From positions 62,001-126,000 of the forward strand of contig CANLOV010000006.1 of assembly GCA_947492955.1 (NCBI GenBank): DNA of 64,000 nt, written 5' to 3'. A model generated the notes under the pieces. It ran no database searches and was not told the origin of the DNA. It saw nothing but the letters and a program-made list of their open reading frames with translations. This DNA is from an uncultured Cellulophaga sp. Lineage in GTDB: Bacteria > Bacteroidota > Bacteroidia > Flavobacteriales > Flavobacteriaceae. The translations under genes were made by a program, and so were the position numbers. Shown piece after piece: positions 18,833 through 28,372 of the stretch. The number at the start of each line of letters is the position of its first letter. The stretch's first letter is position 1.

Positions 18833-20530
18833 CTATTTTACTTTCTTAGGTGTTATTTTATTTTTAGGGTCTATTGCCTTGCCTTTACTTGTTGGTAAAT
18901 TATTAACCGGATCTCCTTCATTTTTACTTCTCTGCTCTTCTTCCGCATCAATATCTATAGGATTAGTTATTCCCTTTATAACTGGTAGTACCAAATTGTT
19001 ATCATCATCATCAAAAATATCTTCTTTTTTATAAATACGCTCATCTCCTCGCCAAATAAACCCTTTTAATTTTCTACCATTTTCTGGCATTTCTGATTCT
19101 GGAAAAATATTACCATCAGGATTTATTCTAAAAGTTAAATCTTCTACATCATTATTAGCCATTACAATATTAATTTCACTACAAATGGTTTTATTAATAC
19201 CAATAAACTCATCATCATCATTATACATGTAATAAATAACCTCTGTATTCTTAACTAAATCTATATATTTTAGTTCGTTCTCTATAAACTTGCCATAAAG
19301 GTTTTTCCCTTTTGCTTGGTTATACCCTACTTTACCAATGGTATCAAACGAAATAATAAAAGCATTGTTTATTACCTTTAAAGAATCTAACTTTTCTGTT
19401 TCTAAGTCAGAAATTAAATGAATGCTATCTCCCGTCATTTGATTTTCTCCGTTCCACATAACAGGCTCTCTAATTAATTGCGTAATTCCGGTCGTTTCAT
19501 CAAAATGAATAGAATCGCATTTACCACTTAAGTCTGTCTTATAAAACTTAGCATTCCTAAATGCTCTTAAAATACGCTCGTCTGCTTTCCCCGTAACCAT
19601 AAGGGTATCTCCATGCATATAAAGAGAATCTTTTTCTACCAAACTAATAGATACGGCTCTTTTTGTAGCAAAAAGAGAGTCTTTTGCTTTAAATACTTCG
19701 GCATAATGGGCTTTTATAATTCCGTCGTTTATAGTATCTGTTACCGTAATATTATTGGTTGCAGAGGCAAATTCCCTAGCTTTATCAAAAAATAAACTAT
19801 CACCTTCTATAATACGGTCGTTATAATCTATTCTTGTATTTTTTATTCCGTAACCGCTTTCTATTTTAGTATCATAAAAACCTCTTTCGCAATATATTTT
19901 ATAGGTTTCCCCCACAATAGTAGAGGGACCATACATATAGGCATTTTTAGATGACGTGTAATAATCTAACTGTTCGGAATCTAATATATAATCTGGGTTA
20001 TCTATATGTACACTATCTAAGAACTGGTATTTTTTAGTCTCCATATAATACCTCCCTATTTCGCTGGTAAGGGTATTGGCAGAATCTATTACGGTACCAA
20101 AATCTTTATAATAAGCTTCTTGTTTTTCTCTGTCTAAACGCAGGGTATCTGTTTTTAATGTCATTTGCGTATTCTCCAAAATAACATCTCCCCAAGCTTT
20201 TGCTAATTTGGTGTTACCATCGTAATTTATTTTAGCACTCGTCATTTTAACAGAGTCTCCCTGTTGTAAACGAATATTACCTATGGCTTTTAATTTATTT
20301 TCTTTTTGATAATAAATAGCAATATCGCACCATAAATCTGCTCCTTGATGTTCAAATTGTACCTGCTGATTGTCTTTACTAAAAATTGAAGCTCCAGGAT
20401 ACTTTGCTTCATCCTTAGTAAAATTAGCTCCGTAGATAATGTTTATCTGCTTTTTTTCTTTTGGCTGTTCTTGTGCTTTTGCAACTATAGCAAACAATAA
20501 AAGCACAAATAAGATACTATGTTTATACAA
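18833..20530 (-). CDS. OstA-like (LptA-domain) periplasmic protein
   Basis: 565 residues with a Sec signal peptide (MYKHSILFVLLLFAIVAKAQ). Repeated beta-strand segments of the OstA/LptA type follow, such as AKINYDGNTKLAKAWGDVILENTQMTLKTDTLRLDREKQEAYYKDFG. The C-terminus is Lys/Pro-rich. OstA/LptA folds carry lipopolysaccharide across the periplasm. This long Bacteroidetes form has not been characterised, so a role in outer-membrane lipid traffic is only inferred. Confidence 0.85.
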   Translation of the reverse strand: MYKHSILFVLLLFAIVAKAQEQPKEKKQINIIYGANFTKDEAKYPGASIFSKDNQQVQFEHQGADLWCDIAIYYQKENKLKAIGNIRLQQGDSVKMTSAKINYDGNTKLAKAWGDVILENTQMTLKTDTLRLDREKQEAYYKDFGTVIDSANTLTSEIGRYYMETKKYQFLDSVHIDNPDYILDSEQLDYYTSSKNAYMYGPSTIVGETYKIYCERGFYDTKIESGYGIKNTRIDYNDRIIEGDSLFFDKAREFASATNNITVTDTINDGIIKAHYAEVFKAKDSLFATKRAVSISLVEKDSLYMHGDTLMVTGKADERILRAFRNAKFYKTDLSGKCDSIHFDETTGITQLIREPVMWNGENQMTGDSIHLISDLETEKLDSLKVINNAFIISFDTIGKVGYNQAKGKNLYGKFIENELKYIDLVKNTEVIYYMYNDDDEFIGINKTICSEINIVMANNDVEDLTFRINPDGNIFPESEMPENGRKLKGFIWRGDERIYKKEDIFDDDDNNLVLPVIKGITNPIDIDAEEEQRSKNEGDPVNNLPTSKGKAIDPKNKITPKKVK

Positions 20531-20709
20531 GCTTGTAATTTTTTCTCAAAAATAGGATTTTTTACTCGATAATTGAGATTTAAATACGCTTACGCTTGCT
20601 CGGAAATCTAAATTAAAAATTCGCGAAACACCTTGTTATATTGCCCCGAGGCAGCTTTCAGAGCATCATAAAGATTAACATAGATTTAGGATATAAAAAA
20701 ATGCTTTAC

Positions 20710-21459
20710 TTATATAACTTTTTTAATAACCCGTAATTTATGAGTGTAATTTCTAGTTTCTGCATTAAAAATTCCTGTATGATCTATACGATCTATACGT
20801 ACTTTTCCGTGAGAGTGTATAATATAATTGTTTTTCATTATAATGCCTACATGGTTTATTATACCCTCATTATTATCAAAAAATGCTAAATCTCCTGGTT
20901 CGCTTTCTTCTATAAAACTTAGAGGTTCTCCTTGTTTTGCCTGATCGGCAGCATTTCTTAATAATTTATACCCATTAATTTTATAAACCATTTGTGTAAG
21001 ACCAGAACAGTCTATTCCAAAAGGTGTTTTACCTCCCCATAAATACGGTGCATTTAAATATAATAATGCTGAATGCACTAAATTTTCTTTGGATTGTTTA
21101 CACGAAATTATTTCGCCATCATAGTTATGCGGTATTATTTTTTGCAATACAGAAGACCCTACAACTAAGGGTATTAAAGAATTACTCTCTGTTGTGGCGA
21201 AAGAAACCAAATCTGAGGTGTATTTAAAATCCTTAACAGCCTCTATTTCTTTATATTCTTCTTCGGTTATTATTGTAATTTGGTTGTTACTTACCCATCC
21301 CTCATAACCATCAAAAGCAACTCTTATTTTACTCCAAAATTTACGTTGTTCCAATATTTTAAAATAGTCACCGTACAACAACTGAGAACTCATTTCACTT
21401 GCTTCATCGGCTAATAATCTTATAGGAACTATACTAAGTTGGCAAATGCCGTACTGCAT
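20710..21459 (-). CDS. NlpC/P60 family peptidase with SH3-like N-terminus (C40)
   Basis: Peptidoglycan endopeptidase of 249 residues. An SH3b-like region occupies about 10-65 (LLYGDYFKILEQRKFWSKIRVAFDGYEGWV). The C-terminal papain-like domain has catalytic Cys151 (GIDCSGLTQMVYK), His203 (INHVGIIM) and His215 (IIHSHGKV). No signal peptide is visible in the N-terminus, so export or a cytoplasmic role in muropeptide recycling is open. It lies 15 bases downstream of the thiolase gene on the same strand. Confidence 0.92.
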   Translation of the reverse strand: MQYGICQLSIVPIRLLADEASEMSSQLLYGDYFKILEQRKFWSKIRVAFDGYEGWVSNNQITIITEEEYKEIEAVKDFKYTSDLVSFATTESNSLIPLVVGSSVLQKIIPHNYDGEIISCKQSKENLVHSALLYLNAPYLWGGKTPFGIDCSGLTQMVYKINGYKLLRNAADQAKQGEPLSFIEESEPGDLAFFDNNEGIINHVGIIMKNNYIIHSHGKVRIDRIDHTGIFNAETRNYTHKLRVIKKVI

Positions 21460-21474
21460 ATTCTACTTTACTTT

Positions 21475-22653
21475 TTAAGCTGATTTTTCAATTATTATGG
21501 CAGACGCTCCTCCTCCTCCGTTACAAATAGCCGCTGCTCCTACTTTTGCTTTCTTCTGCTCTAAAATATGAATAAGCGTTACTAAAATCCTAGCTCCAGA
21601 ACAGCCTAAAGGGTGCCCTAAAGAAACAGCTCCGCCATTTACATTAACATTAACGTCTTTAAGACCTAAAAGTTTCATATTTGCTAAACCTACAACAGAA
21701 AAAGCTTCATTAAACTCAAAATAATCTACATCATTTATCGTAATTCCTGCTTTGTGCAATGCTTTTGGTAATGCTTTTGCAGGTGCTGTTGTAAACCATT
21801 CTGGTTCGTGTGCTGCATCTGCATATCCCTTTATAGTTGCTAATGGTTTTATTTTTAATGTCGCAGCTTTTTCTGCACTCATTAAAACTAATGCTGCTGC
21901 ACCATCATTTATAGTTGAAGCATTGGCTGCTGTTACTGTTCCTTCTTTAGAAAAAGCTGGTCTTAAATTTGGTATTTTCTCTAGTTTAACATTTTTAAAC
22001 TCTTCATCTTCGTTAACAATTATAGGCTCTCCTCTTCTTTGCGGAACTGTAACAGGGATTACTTCATTGGCAAATTTGCCCTCTTTCCAAGCTAATGCAG
22101 AACGCTCATAAGATTGTATAGCATAATTGTCCTGATCTTCTCTACTAAAACTATGTTCTAGAGCACAAGCATCTGCACAAACACCCATTGCATTTTTATC
22201 ATAAGCATCTACCAAACCATCCTTTTGCATTCCATCAATTAAGGTTTGTGGTCCAAATTTATGACCATTTCTCATGTGTACATAATGAGGTATTAAACTC
22301 ATATTCTCCATACCTCCTGCTACTACAATAGAGTTGTCTCCTAAAGCTATAGATTGTGCTGCTTGCATTACGGTTTTCATTCCCGAAGCACAAACTTTAT
22401 TAATAGTAGTACAAGGAACCGTATTAGAAATACCCGCATATATTGCAGCTTGCCTTGCTGGTGCTTGCCCAGTACCAGCTTGTACTACATTCCCCATAAG
22501 TACCTCGTCTACCAAATCTGGTGTTAAATTTATTTTTTCTAAGGCTCCTTTTATAGCAGCAGCTCCCAATTGCGGTGCTGTTATAGAAGATAATGCTCCC
22601 ATAAAGCTCCCTATTGGAGTTCTTACTGCCGATACAATGACTACCTCTTTCAT
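21475..22653 (-). CDS. Acetyl-CoA C-acetyltransferase (thiolase)
   Basis: Condenses or cleaves acyl-CoA and acetyl-CoA. 392 residues. The nucleophile is Cys88 in NKVCASGMK. NEAFSVV, the general base His in SLGHPLGCSGAR and the second Cys in CNGGGGASA are all present. Length and motifs fit the biosynthetic/degradative thiolase group (AtoB, PhaA or FadA-like); substrate chain length cannot be read. It is divergent from the HD phosphodiesterase gene. Confidence 0.93.
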   Translation of the reverse strand: MKEVVIVSAVRTPIGSFMGALSSITAPQLGAAAIKGALEKINLTPDLVDEVLMGNVVQAGTGQAPARQAAIYAGISNTVPCTTINKVCASGMKTVMQAAQSIALGDNSIVVAGGMENMSLIPHYVHMRNGHKFGPQTLIDGMQKDGLVDAYDKNAMGVCADACALEHSFSREDQDNYAIQSYERSALAWKEGKFANEVIPVTVPQRRGEPIIVNEDEEFKNVKLEKIPNLRPAFSKEGTVTAANASTINDGAAALVLMSAEKAATLKIKPLATIKGYADAAHEPEWFTTAPAKALPKALHKAGITINDVDYFEFNEAFSVVGLANMKLLGLKDVNVNVNGGAVSLGHPLGCSGARILVTLIHILEQKKAKVGAAAICNGGGGASAIIIEKSA

Positions 22654-22745
22654 AGTATACCTAAATTTAACAACACGAAATTAAACAATTAAACTACAAT
22701 TAAAAGGTTAAACTCGCAAAAGCTTTTTTTAAATATATATTTTTA

Positions 22746-22753
22746 TACTTTTG
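22746..22753 (+). promoter_or_regulatory. -7 box of the PgpH-type gene, fixes the start codon
   Basis: TACTTTTG matches TAnnTTTG. It covers the TTG at 22751 that begins the longest open frame, so translation cannot start there. The first ATG downstream is 22772. Confidence 0.65.
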
Positions 22754-22771
22754 ATAATACAGACCTTGTAT

Positions 22772-24820
22772 ATGCAAAAACCTTTAGACAAACTTTATAA
22801 AAACCAGTCACTTATATATAAGTATATTCTTTATATAGTGTCTATACTACTCATTGTTTTCTTTTTTCCTAAAGGAGGTAAATTTAAATATGAATTTCAA
22901 AAAGGAAAACCTTGGCAATACGATAACCTTTATGCTCCTTTTGATTTTTCTATTAAAAAAAATCCGTTAGAAATAGAACAAGAAAGACTTGCTATTAAGA
23001 GTAAGCAAATTAATTACTACAATTACGATGAGGCTATTTCTAATGAGGTTTTTAATCTTTACGAAGCACAGTTTACATCTGTTTTTAATGAAGAAAATTT
23101 TAGCGAAGCAGAACAAAACACTTTTTTTAAAGTAGGTAATGAAATTTTAACTACTATTTACAAAAACGGAATATTAAAAAAGACCGAACAAAAAAGCAAC
23201 AATAAAAATTTTTATTTAATTAAAAATAAAGAAGCTAAACTCCTTAGCTTTAAAAATATTTATTATTTACAAAATATTGACACTGTAATTAAAAGTGTAC
23301 TAGAGCAAAAGGAATTAACAGAATTCTCATCGCAATACGAAGCTCTTTTTTTTGATATTATAAAGCCTAATGTTTTTTACAATCAAAAATTTTCTAAAAA
23401 AGAAATAGAGGAACAACTTTCTAAAATATCTATTACACGAGGAAATATTGATGAAGGTAAGTTAATAATTGCAAAAGGAGCCGTTGTAGAAGCCGAAAAC
23501 TACAAAATATTAGATTCTTTAAAAGATGAATTTGAATCGGAATTATGGACTAATAACAATTATTACTTTATCATTTTTGGTTATACCGTTTTAGTAGCTT
23601 TGGTATTAATGATGCTTTTCTTATTCTTAAAAAAATATAGAAACGAAATTTATAAGAATAATACCAAAGTAACTTTTATATTTTTTAATATTTTATTGAT
23701 GGTTTTTATAACCACACTAATTGTTAAATATAATGAGGCGTATGTATTTGTAGCTCCACTTTGTATTTTACCTTTAATTCTAAAAACATTTTTTGATGCC
23801 AGGCTAGGACTTTATGTACATGTACTAACAGTTTTGCTGCTAGGTTTTGTTGTTCCTAATAGTTTTGAGTATATATTTTTGCAAATAATAGCAGGTATTG
23901 TAACTATTTTATCGGTTTCTGAGCTTTACAAAAGAGCTAACTTATTTATATCAGTTGGTCAAATTACATTAATATACATTGTAGGTTATTTTGCCTTTCA
24001 TATTATACACGAAGGAAATTTAGACAATATAGAATGGTTAACTTTTGGTTTTTTCTTATTAAATGGTATGATTACCTTATTTGTTCAGCCTTTAATTTAT
24101 ATCTATGAAAAAATATTTGGTTTAGTTTCTGATGTTTCTTTATTAGAGTTATCCGATACTAATTCTAAGCTTCTTAAAGAGCTTGCTAACAAAGCTCCAG
24201 GAACCTTTCACCATTCGTTACAAGTAGCCAATTTAGCAGAAGCAGCAGCCAATGAAATAGGTGCTAATGCAATGTTAGTTCGTGTTGGTGCTTTATATCA
24301 TGATATTGGGAAAATGGCTAATCCTACTTATTTTACAGAAAACCAAATTACCAATGTAAATCCGCACGATGAATTAGAACCTCAGAAGAGTGCTAAAATA
24401 ATTATTGACCATGTTATAAACGGAATTGAAATCGCTAGAAAGAACAAATTACCAGATAGAGTTATCGATTTTATACGAACACACCATGGAACAAACCTTG
24501 TTTATTATTTTTATAAAAAACAAAAAGAGATAGATGAATTTACTTTAGAAGACAATTTTAAGTATGCTGGTCCTACTCCTTTCTCTAAAGAAACTGCTAT
24601 TTTAATGATGGCAGATTCTGTTGAAGCGGCCTCTAAAAGTTTAAAAAATCCCACCTTTATAATAATTAACAACTTCGTAGACAATATAATAGCCGGACAA
24701 ATGAAAGCGAATCAGTTTTTAAATGCCGATATTACTTTTAAAGAAATTGAAATTATAAAAAAAGTAATGAAACAAAAACTCACAAACATTTACCACTTAA
24801 GAGTAGAATACCCTGAGTAA
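22772..24820 (+). CDS. 7TMR-HD family phosphodiesterase, probable c-di-AMP hydrolase PgpH
   Basis: 682 residues from the ATG at 22772. An N-terminal membrane helix is followed by an extracytoplasmic domain (about 40-250), then about seven membrane helices (about 265-455), then a cytoplasmic HD domain. The HD motif is HHSLQVANLAEAAA...GALYHDIGKM, with the later HH of IRTHHG. Homologues such as Listeria PgpH cleave c-di-AMP; that activity is inferred. The ATG is preferred over an upstream TTG because the TTG lies in the promoter box. Confidence 0.93.
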   Translation: MQKPLDKLYKNQSLIYKYILYIVSILLIVFFFPKGGKFKYEFQKGKPWQYDNLYAPFDFSIKKNPLEIEQERLAIKSKQINYYNYDEAISNEVFNLYEAQFTSVFNEENFSEAEQNTFFKVGNEILTTIYKNGILKKTEQKSNNKNFYLIKNKEAKLLSFKNIYYLQNIDTVIKSVLEQKELTEFSSQYEALFFDIIKPNVFYNQKFSKKEIEEQLSKISITRGNIDEGKLIIAKGAVVEAENYKILDSLKDEFESELWTNNNYYFIIFGYTVLVALVLMMLFLFLKKYRNEIYKNNTKVTFIFFNILLMVFITTLIVKYNEAYVFVAPLCILPLILKTFFDARLGLYVHVLTVLLLGFVVPNSFEYIFLQIIAGIVTILSVSELYKRANLFISVGQITLIYIVGYFAFHIIHEGNLDNIEWLTFGFFLLNGMITLFVQPLIYIYEKIFGLVSDVSLLELSDTNSKLLKELANKAPGTFHHSLQVANLAEAAANEIGANAMLVRVGALYHDIGKMANPTYFTENQITNVNPHDELEPQKSAKIIIDHVINGIEIARKNKLPDRVIDFIRTHHGTNLVYYFYKKQKEIDEFTLEDNFKYAGPTPFSKETAILMMADSVEAASKSLKNPTFIIINNFVDNIIAGQMKANQFLNADITFKEIEIIKKVMKQKLTNIYHLRVEYPE

Positions 24821-24868
24821 GTGTAAAAAAAGAACTTCTATATTTTTTTCAAAAAAACAGAAAAATTG

Positions 24869-24901
24869 TTTGTTTTATATTGAAGTAAAACTGTACATTT
24901 G
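24869..24901 (+). promoter_or_regulatory. Promoter of the tRNA-Ser/Pro/Arg operon
   Basis: A TTTG -33 element (24869-24872), 21 bases of spacer and a TACATTTG -7 box (24894-24901): an almost perfect Bacteroidetes vegetative promoter, about 35 bases before tRNA-Ser. Confidence 0.75.
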
Positions 24902-24935
24902 CATCCGCATTTTAGATGTTAATTTTTGAAATACT

Positions 24936-25024
24936 GGAGAGGTGCCTGAGTGGCCGAAAGGAGCGGTTTGCTAAATCGTCGTAGGTGGAAACACTTACCC
25001 AGGGTTCGAATCCCTGTCTCTCCG
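24936..25024 (+). tRNA. tRNA-Ser (GCT)
   Basis: Class II tRNA. Acceptor GGAGAGG pairs with TCTCTCC, the anticodon loop is TTGCTAA with GCT, a long variable arm is present and the T-loop is TTCGAAT. CCA is not encoded. Confidence 0.96.
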
Positions 25025-25061
25025 CTTTTTTTATTTTAAAATCTATTATAGATAACCAAAT

Positions 25062-25139
25062 CGGGGTGTAGCGTAGCCCGGTTATCGCGCCGCGTTTGGG
25101 ACGCGGAGGTCGCAGGTTCGAATCCTGCCACCCCGACCA
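25062..25139 (+). tRNA. tRNA-Pro (TGG), copy 1
   Basis: Acceptor CGGGGTG pairs with CACCCCG, anticodon loop TTTGGGA, and CCA is encoded. An identical 78-base copy lies on the minus strand at 40838-40915. Confidence 0.97.
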
Positions 25140-25144
25140 ATAAT

Positions 25145-25218
<74 letters not shown>

Positions 25219-25223
25219 CAGGA

Positions 25224-25258
25224 AAAAGGCTTTCAGGAAACTGAAAGCCTTTCTTGTT
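25224..25258 (+). terminator. Rho-independent terminator of the tRNA operon
   Basis: AAAGGCTTTCAG pairs with CTGAAAGCCTTT around a GAAA tetraloop. A T-rich tail follows. Confidence 0.85.
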
Positions 25259-25277
25259 TAAAAAAAGTATGTCTTAT

Positions 25278-26006
25278 TTAAAAACTAATTCTACTTAATT
25301 CTGTTATATTATTTATATCATTACTATCTAACAAATATTGAAATACGTTATTATCCCCTATCACAAAAAGATGTTCATCTCTTATAATAACATCAAAAGC
25401 ACTAATACTTATACTATTTACTAAAACTGACTCTTCTGGCTTAGAAATATCAAATACTTTTACTTCATCATCACATACAAAAAGGTAATTATTAAATAAA
25501 CCAAGTCCCTTAGGAGCTAAAAGATTTCTTGTAGATACTAAAGTAGGACTAGACGGATTTTTTATATCATATATTTCCAAAGCACTAATTTCACCTCCAC
25601 AACCTGTACTACCATCTAATGTTACAAACGCATGTGTGTCATTAGCAACTACTGGGTCACAAGCTCTAAAATGAGAAACTTCTGCTAATTTTTTAGGCTC
25701 TTCTGGGTTTTCTATACTATAAATAAACATTCCTGTTTGCGAACCTATGTATAAAAACTCTTTATCATTAAATAAAGTCTCAATATCAAATCCTACATAA
25801 GCTGTATTTACCTGAACAGGAGATTCTTGTTTTGTAATATTAAATACATTTAAAGAAAAACTATCTACAGTATATAAATAATCGCCTGCAATGGTAAATT
25901 GAGCTAATGAACCTCCTTGTCCGGTTACTGCATTTGAATTTGAAGTATCATCACTACTACATGCATATAATGCAAAAACTAATAATAAGTATATATAATT
26001 TTTCAT
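25278..26006 (-). CDS. LVIVD-like repeat lipoprotein
   Basis: 242 residues with a lipobox (ALYACSS). It contains repeated beta-propeller-like blades with the xLxxFDIxxPxxPxxV pattern, such as SALEIYDIKNPSSPTLVSTRNL and DEVKVFDISKPEESVLVNSI. LVIVD proteins are secreted or surface-attached in marine Bacteroidetes; their ligand is unknown. It starts 3 bases after the neighbouring lipoprotein stop, so the two form one operon and may be two halves of one surface module. Confidence 0.85.
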   Translation of the reverse strand: MKNYIYLLLVFALYACSSDDTSNSNAVTGQGGSLAQFTIAGDYLYTVDSFSLNVFNITKQESPVQVNTAYVGFDIETLFNDKEFLYIGSQTGMFIYSIENPEEPKKLAEVSHFRACDPVVANDTHAFVTLDGSTGCGGEISALEIYDIKNPSSPTLVSTRNLLAPKGLGLFNNYLFVCDDEVKVFDISKPEESVLVNSISISAFDVIIRDEHLFVIGDNNVFQYLLDSNDINNITELSRISF

Positions 26007-26009
26007 CCC

Positions 26010-26519
26010 TTAATTATCTTTTAAAGTCCAATCAACAACTATATCTGAACTAGAATTATTATAATATCCATCTGGGGAGGTAAGTTCTGGAAATACATCG
26101 CGTACTCTTTTGGTAACATTAATACTATTAAAATCCTCTTTTATAGCTATAGTAATTAAATCTATCGCGTTATTGGTATAAATAGTATTTCCTTTAATTG
26201 AAAGGTTTGTTGAACCTAAAACTTTTAAAAACTTTATTTTAATAGGATTCTCAGGATTAGTATTATCATAAATATGAAATCCTTTATTAGGCTCATTTAC
26301 TATTAAATAATTATCCTTAACATAAATCTTGCCTGACTTTTCTACAGGCTGACTATTTATTAATGCTGTAGAATTCTCAAAATCGGTTCTAGATAATGTA
26401 ACCGCCTTATAAGAAGAGTACCTTTCTGGATCACCTCCTCCATCATCATCTGGTAACTCACAAGAAGAGCATAAGACCATAAAATTAAATGCAAAAATAA
26501 AATTAATGTATTTCCTCAT
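26010..26519 (-). CDS. Lipoprotein with one LVIVD-like blade
   Basis: 169 residues with a lipobox (MVLCSSC), then a Gly/Asp-rich linker. One repeat blade is seen around 85-100 (NKGFHIYDNTNPENPIKIKFL). It precedes the related lipoprotein gene with 3 bases between. Longer flavobacterial LVIVD proteins cover both parts in one chain, but here each gene has its own signal peptide and start, so I treat it as two genes rather than a frameshift. Confidence 0.78.
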   Translation of the reverse strand: MRKYINFIFAFNFMVLCSSCELPDDDGGGDPERYSSYKAVTLSRTDFENSTALINSQPVEKSGKIYVKDNYLIVNEPNKGFHIYDNTNPENPIKIKFLKVLGSTNLSIKGNTIYTNNAIDLITIAIKEDFNSINVTKRVRDVFPELTSPDGYYNNSSSDIVVDWTLKDN

Positions 26520-26653
26520 ATTGTTAGTGTTTTCTTACTAAGATACTCACAATAAGACTAGGTTGCGTAAAACACTAATATTTACATGTTAAGAAATTGT
26601 AAAAGAAGGCCTCAACAAAAAAATATGTTTTATTTAGCTGATATTTTTAACTC

Positions 26654-27661
26654 CTATTTATATGCACTAGAAGCTTTCTCCAATCTTCTTCGAATATAAT
26701 TACGTAAACGCTCTGGTTTTAACACTTCTATAGCCTCTCCAAAACCAAGTATAATACGCTCTAACTCATAATTAAGTTTTACAACAAAAGTTATTACTAC
26801 ACTTTCGTCTTCATTAATTTTAACGGTACGTTGCGAATGGTGTAAGGGTTTTGTTATAACATAAGGAGCTTGGTATTTATTAACCCATAATTCTACTACA
26901 GACGGACGTTCTCTATTTACTGTTACTCCTATTACATTCTTATAAAATTCATCTGCATTAAACTCAAAATCCTTATAGGTAATTGTAAAATCATAATCAA
27001 TAGAAATAATTCGGTCCAGAGCTAAATTTACAATCCCTTCTTTTTCTTTTCTCATTCCTATTAAAAACCATCTGTTATTAAATTCTTTTAACAAACGAGG
27101 GTGAAAAATTACAATGTTAGCTTCCTTTGCTTTAAATGATTTATACTCTAATTTTAACACCACTTTTTTTTGAATAGCTTGGTATAACTCATCTAACCAA
27201 TGAAGTCCTTTTAAGTTGTCGTTTTTATCTAAATGAATAATAGATGACTGATGCGTTTTTTCGGTATACACCTTGTCTTCCAAACGTTGGATTATTCCTC
27301 CTAATTCAGAAAACAAAGAGAAATCTTTAAATTGCTTAAGCATTTCAACAGTCTCTGATAATACATTCATATCATTCTCTGTTATGGGAATATCCGTAAT
27401 AGAATATGCTTCATCTTCGTATTTATAATACTTTTTATCATAAGCAACTATTGGAGCATTATACCCTAATTTATCACTACGCATTAACTGTATGTCTAAT
27501 TGCACAGTACGCTTACTTACGTTCACTTCCCTACCTTCATATTCATAAAGTGCATCTGAGCAGGCTTCTATTAAATCATTTAATGTCCATTTACGATAAT
27601 TGTTTTGCAAACATTTGTCTATGGTTTTATAACGGATAAGAGCGTTTTTATTAAGAGCCAT
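26654..27661 (-). CDS. WYL-domain transcriptional regulator
   Basis: 335 residues. The N-terminal winged helix-turn-helix (about 1-75; NVSKRTVQLDIQLMRSDKLGYNAPI) is of the DeoR/YafY type. The WYL domain (about 150-260) contains RWFLIG, and a C-terminal WCX extension follows. WYL regulators of phage-defence and DNA/RNA-damage operons sense nucleic-acid or nucleotide ligands. It starts 2 bases after the stop of the HD-hydrolase gene and so shares its promoter, which overlaps the palindrome at 28316-28338. I infer that it binds this palindrome and the two related sites at 30162 and 38841. Confidence 0.9.
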   Translation of the reverse strand: MALNKNALIRYKTIDKCLQNNYRKWTLNDLIEACSDALYEYEGREVNVSKRTVQLDIQLMRSDKLGYNAPIVAYDKKYYKYEDEAYSITDIPITENDMNVLSETVEMLKQFKDFSLFSELGGIIQRLEDKVYTEKTHQSSIIHLDKNDNLKGLHWLDELYQAIQKKVVLKLEYKSFKAKEANIVIFHPRLLKEFNNRWFLIGMRKEKEGIVNLALDRIISIDYDFTITYKDFEFNADEFYKNVIGVTVNRERPSVVELWVNKYQAPYVITKPLHHSQRTVKINEDESVVITFVVKLNYELERIILGFGEAIEVLKPERLRNYIRRRLEKASSAYK

Positions 27662-27663
27662 TT

Positions 27664-28284
27664 TTATAAAATTTCGAGTTCTTTTTTTATATTCTTTCTT
27701 GCTTTTACTTCAAACAATTCATAAAAAACATCTGTTTTATAAATTTTACTTTTATTTAAAAAATGCTTCAATACTTTCTTTCTTCCATTCTTGTACATAA
27801 AATTGGGTGCAAAAGCATATTCTTTCCGAATTTCTTTAGTATATAAATAATACCTCTCCCAAGATTGGCCAAGAATCCCTAAATCAAAATCAATCATCCA
27901 TTTTTCATCATTACTCTCCTTAAACTTATGATCTTTAGTAACCATAATTAAATTAAAAACTCTTTCTTTTATTTTACTTTCAATCTCGGTGTCCTTTAAA
28001 TAATCTATCGCTAATTCTGCACTATTTAATTCATTCTGCTTACTGATCGAATTATAGATAATATCATGATAAAAAATAGCATAAGAAAGTTCAATTGGGT
28101 ACTCTAACTTGTCTTTATACATATCATAATATGTAAACATTTCACTTAAGTGATTTAAATTATGGTAATGTCTAGAAGAACTACTGTACTTATTCTTTAC
28201 CTCTTTCCATTGTAACTCTATTTGGATATCATCTTTTACCCAATAACTTAATGTTTTATAAAATCTTTCTTGCAAGTTCATCAT
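27664..28284 (-). CDS. HD-superfamily predicted metal-dependent phosphohydrolase
   Basis: 206 residues. RHYHNLNHLSEMF and FYHDIIYN give the metal ligands of the COG4339-type HD fold. The rest is helical. The reaction is unknown for this family. Co-transcription with a WYL regulator and position next to RNA-repair genes suggest a phosphatase acting on nucleotides or RNA ends, but that is inference. The minus-strand promoter candidate is TTG (28322-28324), 19 bases, TATTTTTC (28295-28302), so the operator overlaps its -33 box. Confidence 0.8.
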   Translation of the reverse strand: MMNLQERFYKTLSYWVKDDIQIELQWKEVKNKYSSSSRHYHNLNHLSEMFTYYDMYKDKLEYPIELSYAIFYHDIIYNSISKQNELNSAELAIDYLKDTEIESKIKERVFNLIMVTKDHKFKESNDEKWMIDFDLGILGQSWERYYLYTKEIRKEYAFAPNFMYKNGRKKVLKHFLNKSKIYKTDVFYELFEVKARKNIKKELEIL

Positions 28285-28315
28285 TATATTTTATGAAAAA
28301 TAGAGAATAAATTTT

Positions 28316-28338
28316 ACTACGCAAAATAATTGCGTAGT
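28316..28338. promoter_or_regulatory. Palindromic operator 1 (divergent, WYL/HD and nucleotidyltransferases)
   Basis: Perfect inverted repeat: ACTACGCAA (28316-28324), AATAA spacer, TTGCGTAGT (28330-28338). The TTG of the right arm sits 13 bases before a CAAATTTG -7 box (28346-28353) on the plus strand. It recurs at 30162 and 38841 with the same geometry. Likely the binding site of the neighbouring WYL protein, possibly an activator because the -7 box has C instead of T. Confidence 0.75.
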
Positions 28339-28372
28339 GTATTCTCAAATTTGTATCATAATTATAGAAATA

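Noticed and set aside
25278-26519. Frameshift splitting one LVIVD protein in two
   Set aside because: Each half has its own start codon and lipoprotein signal, and the 3-base gap is normal operon spacing.
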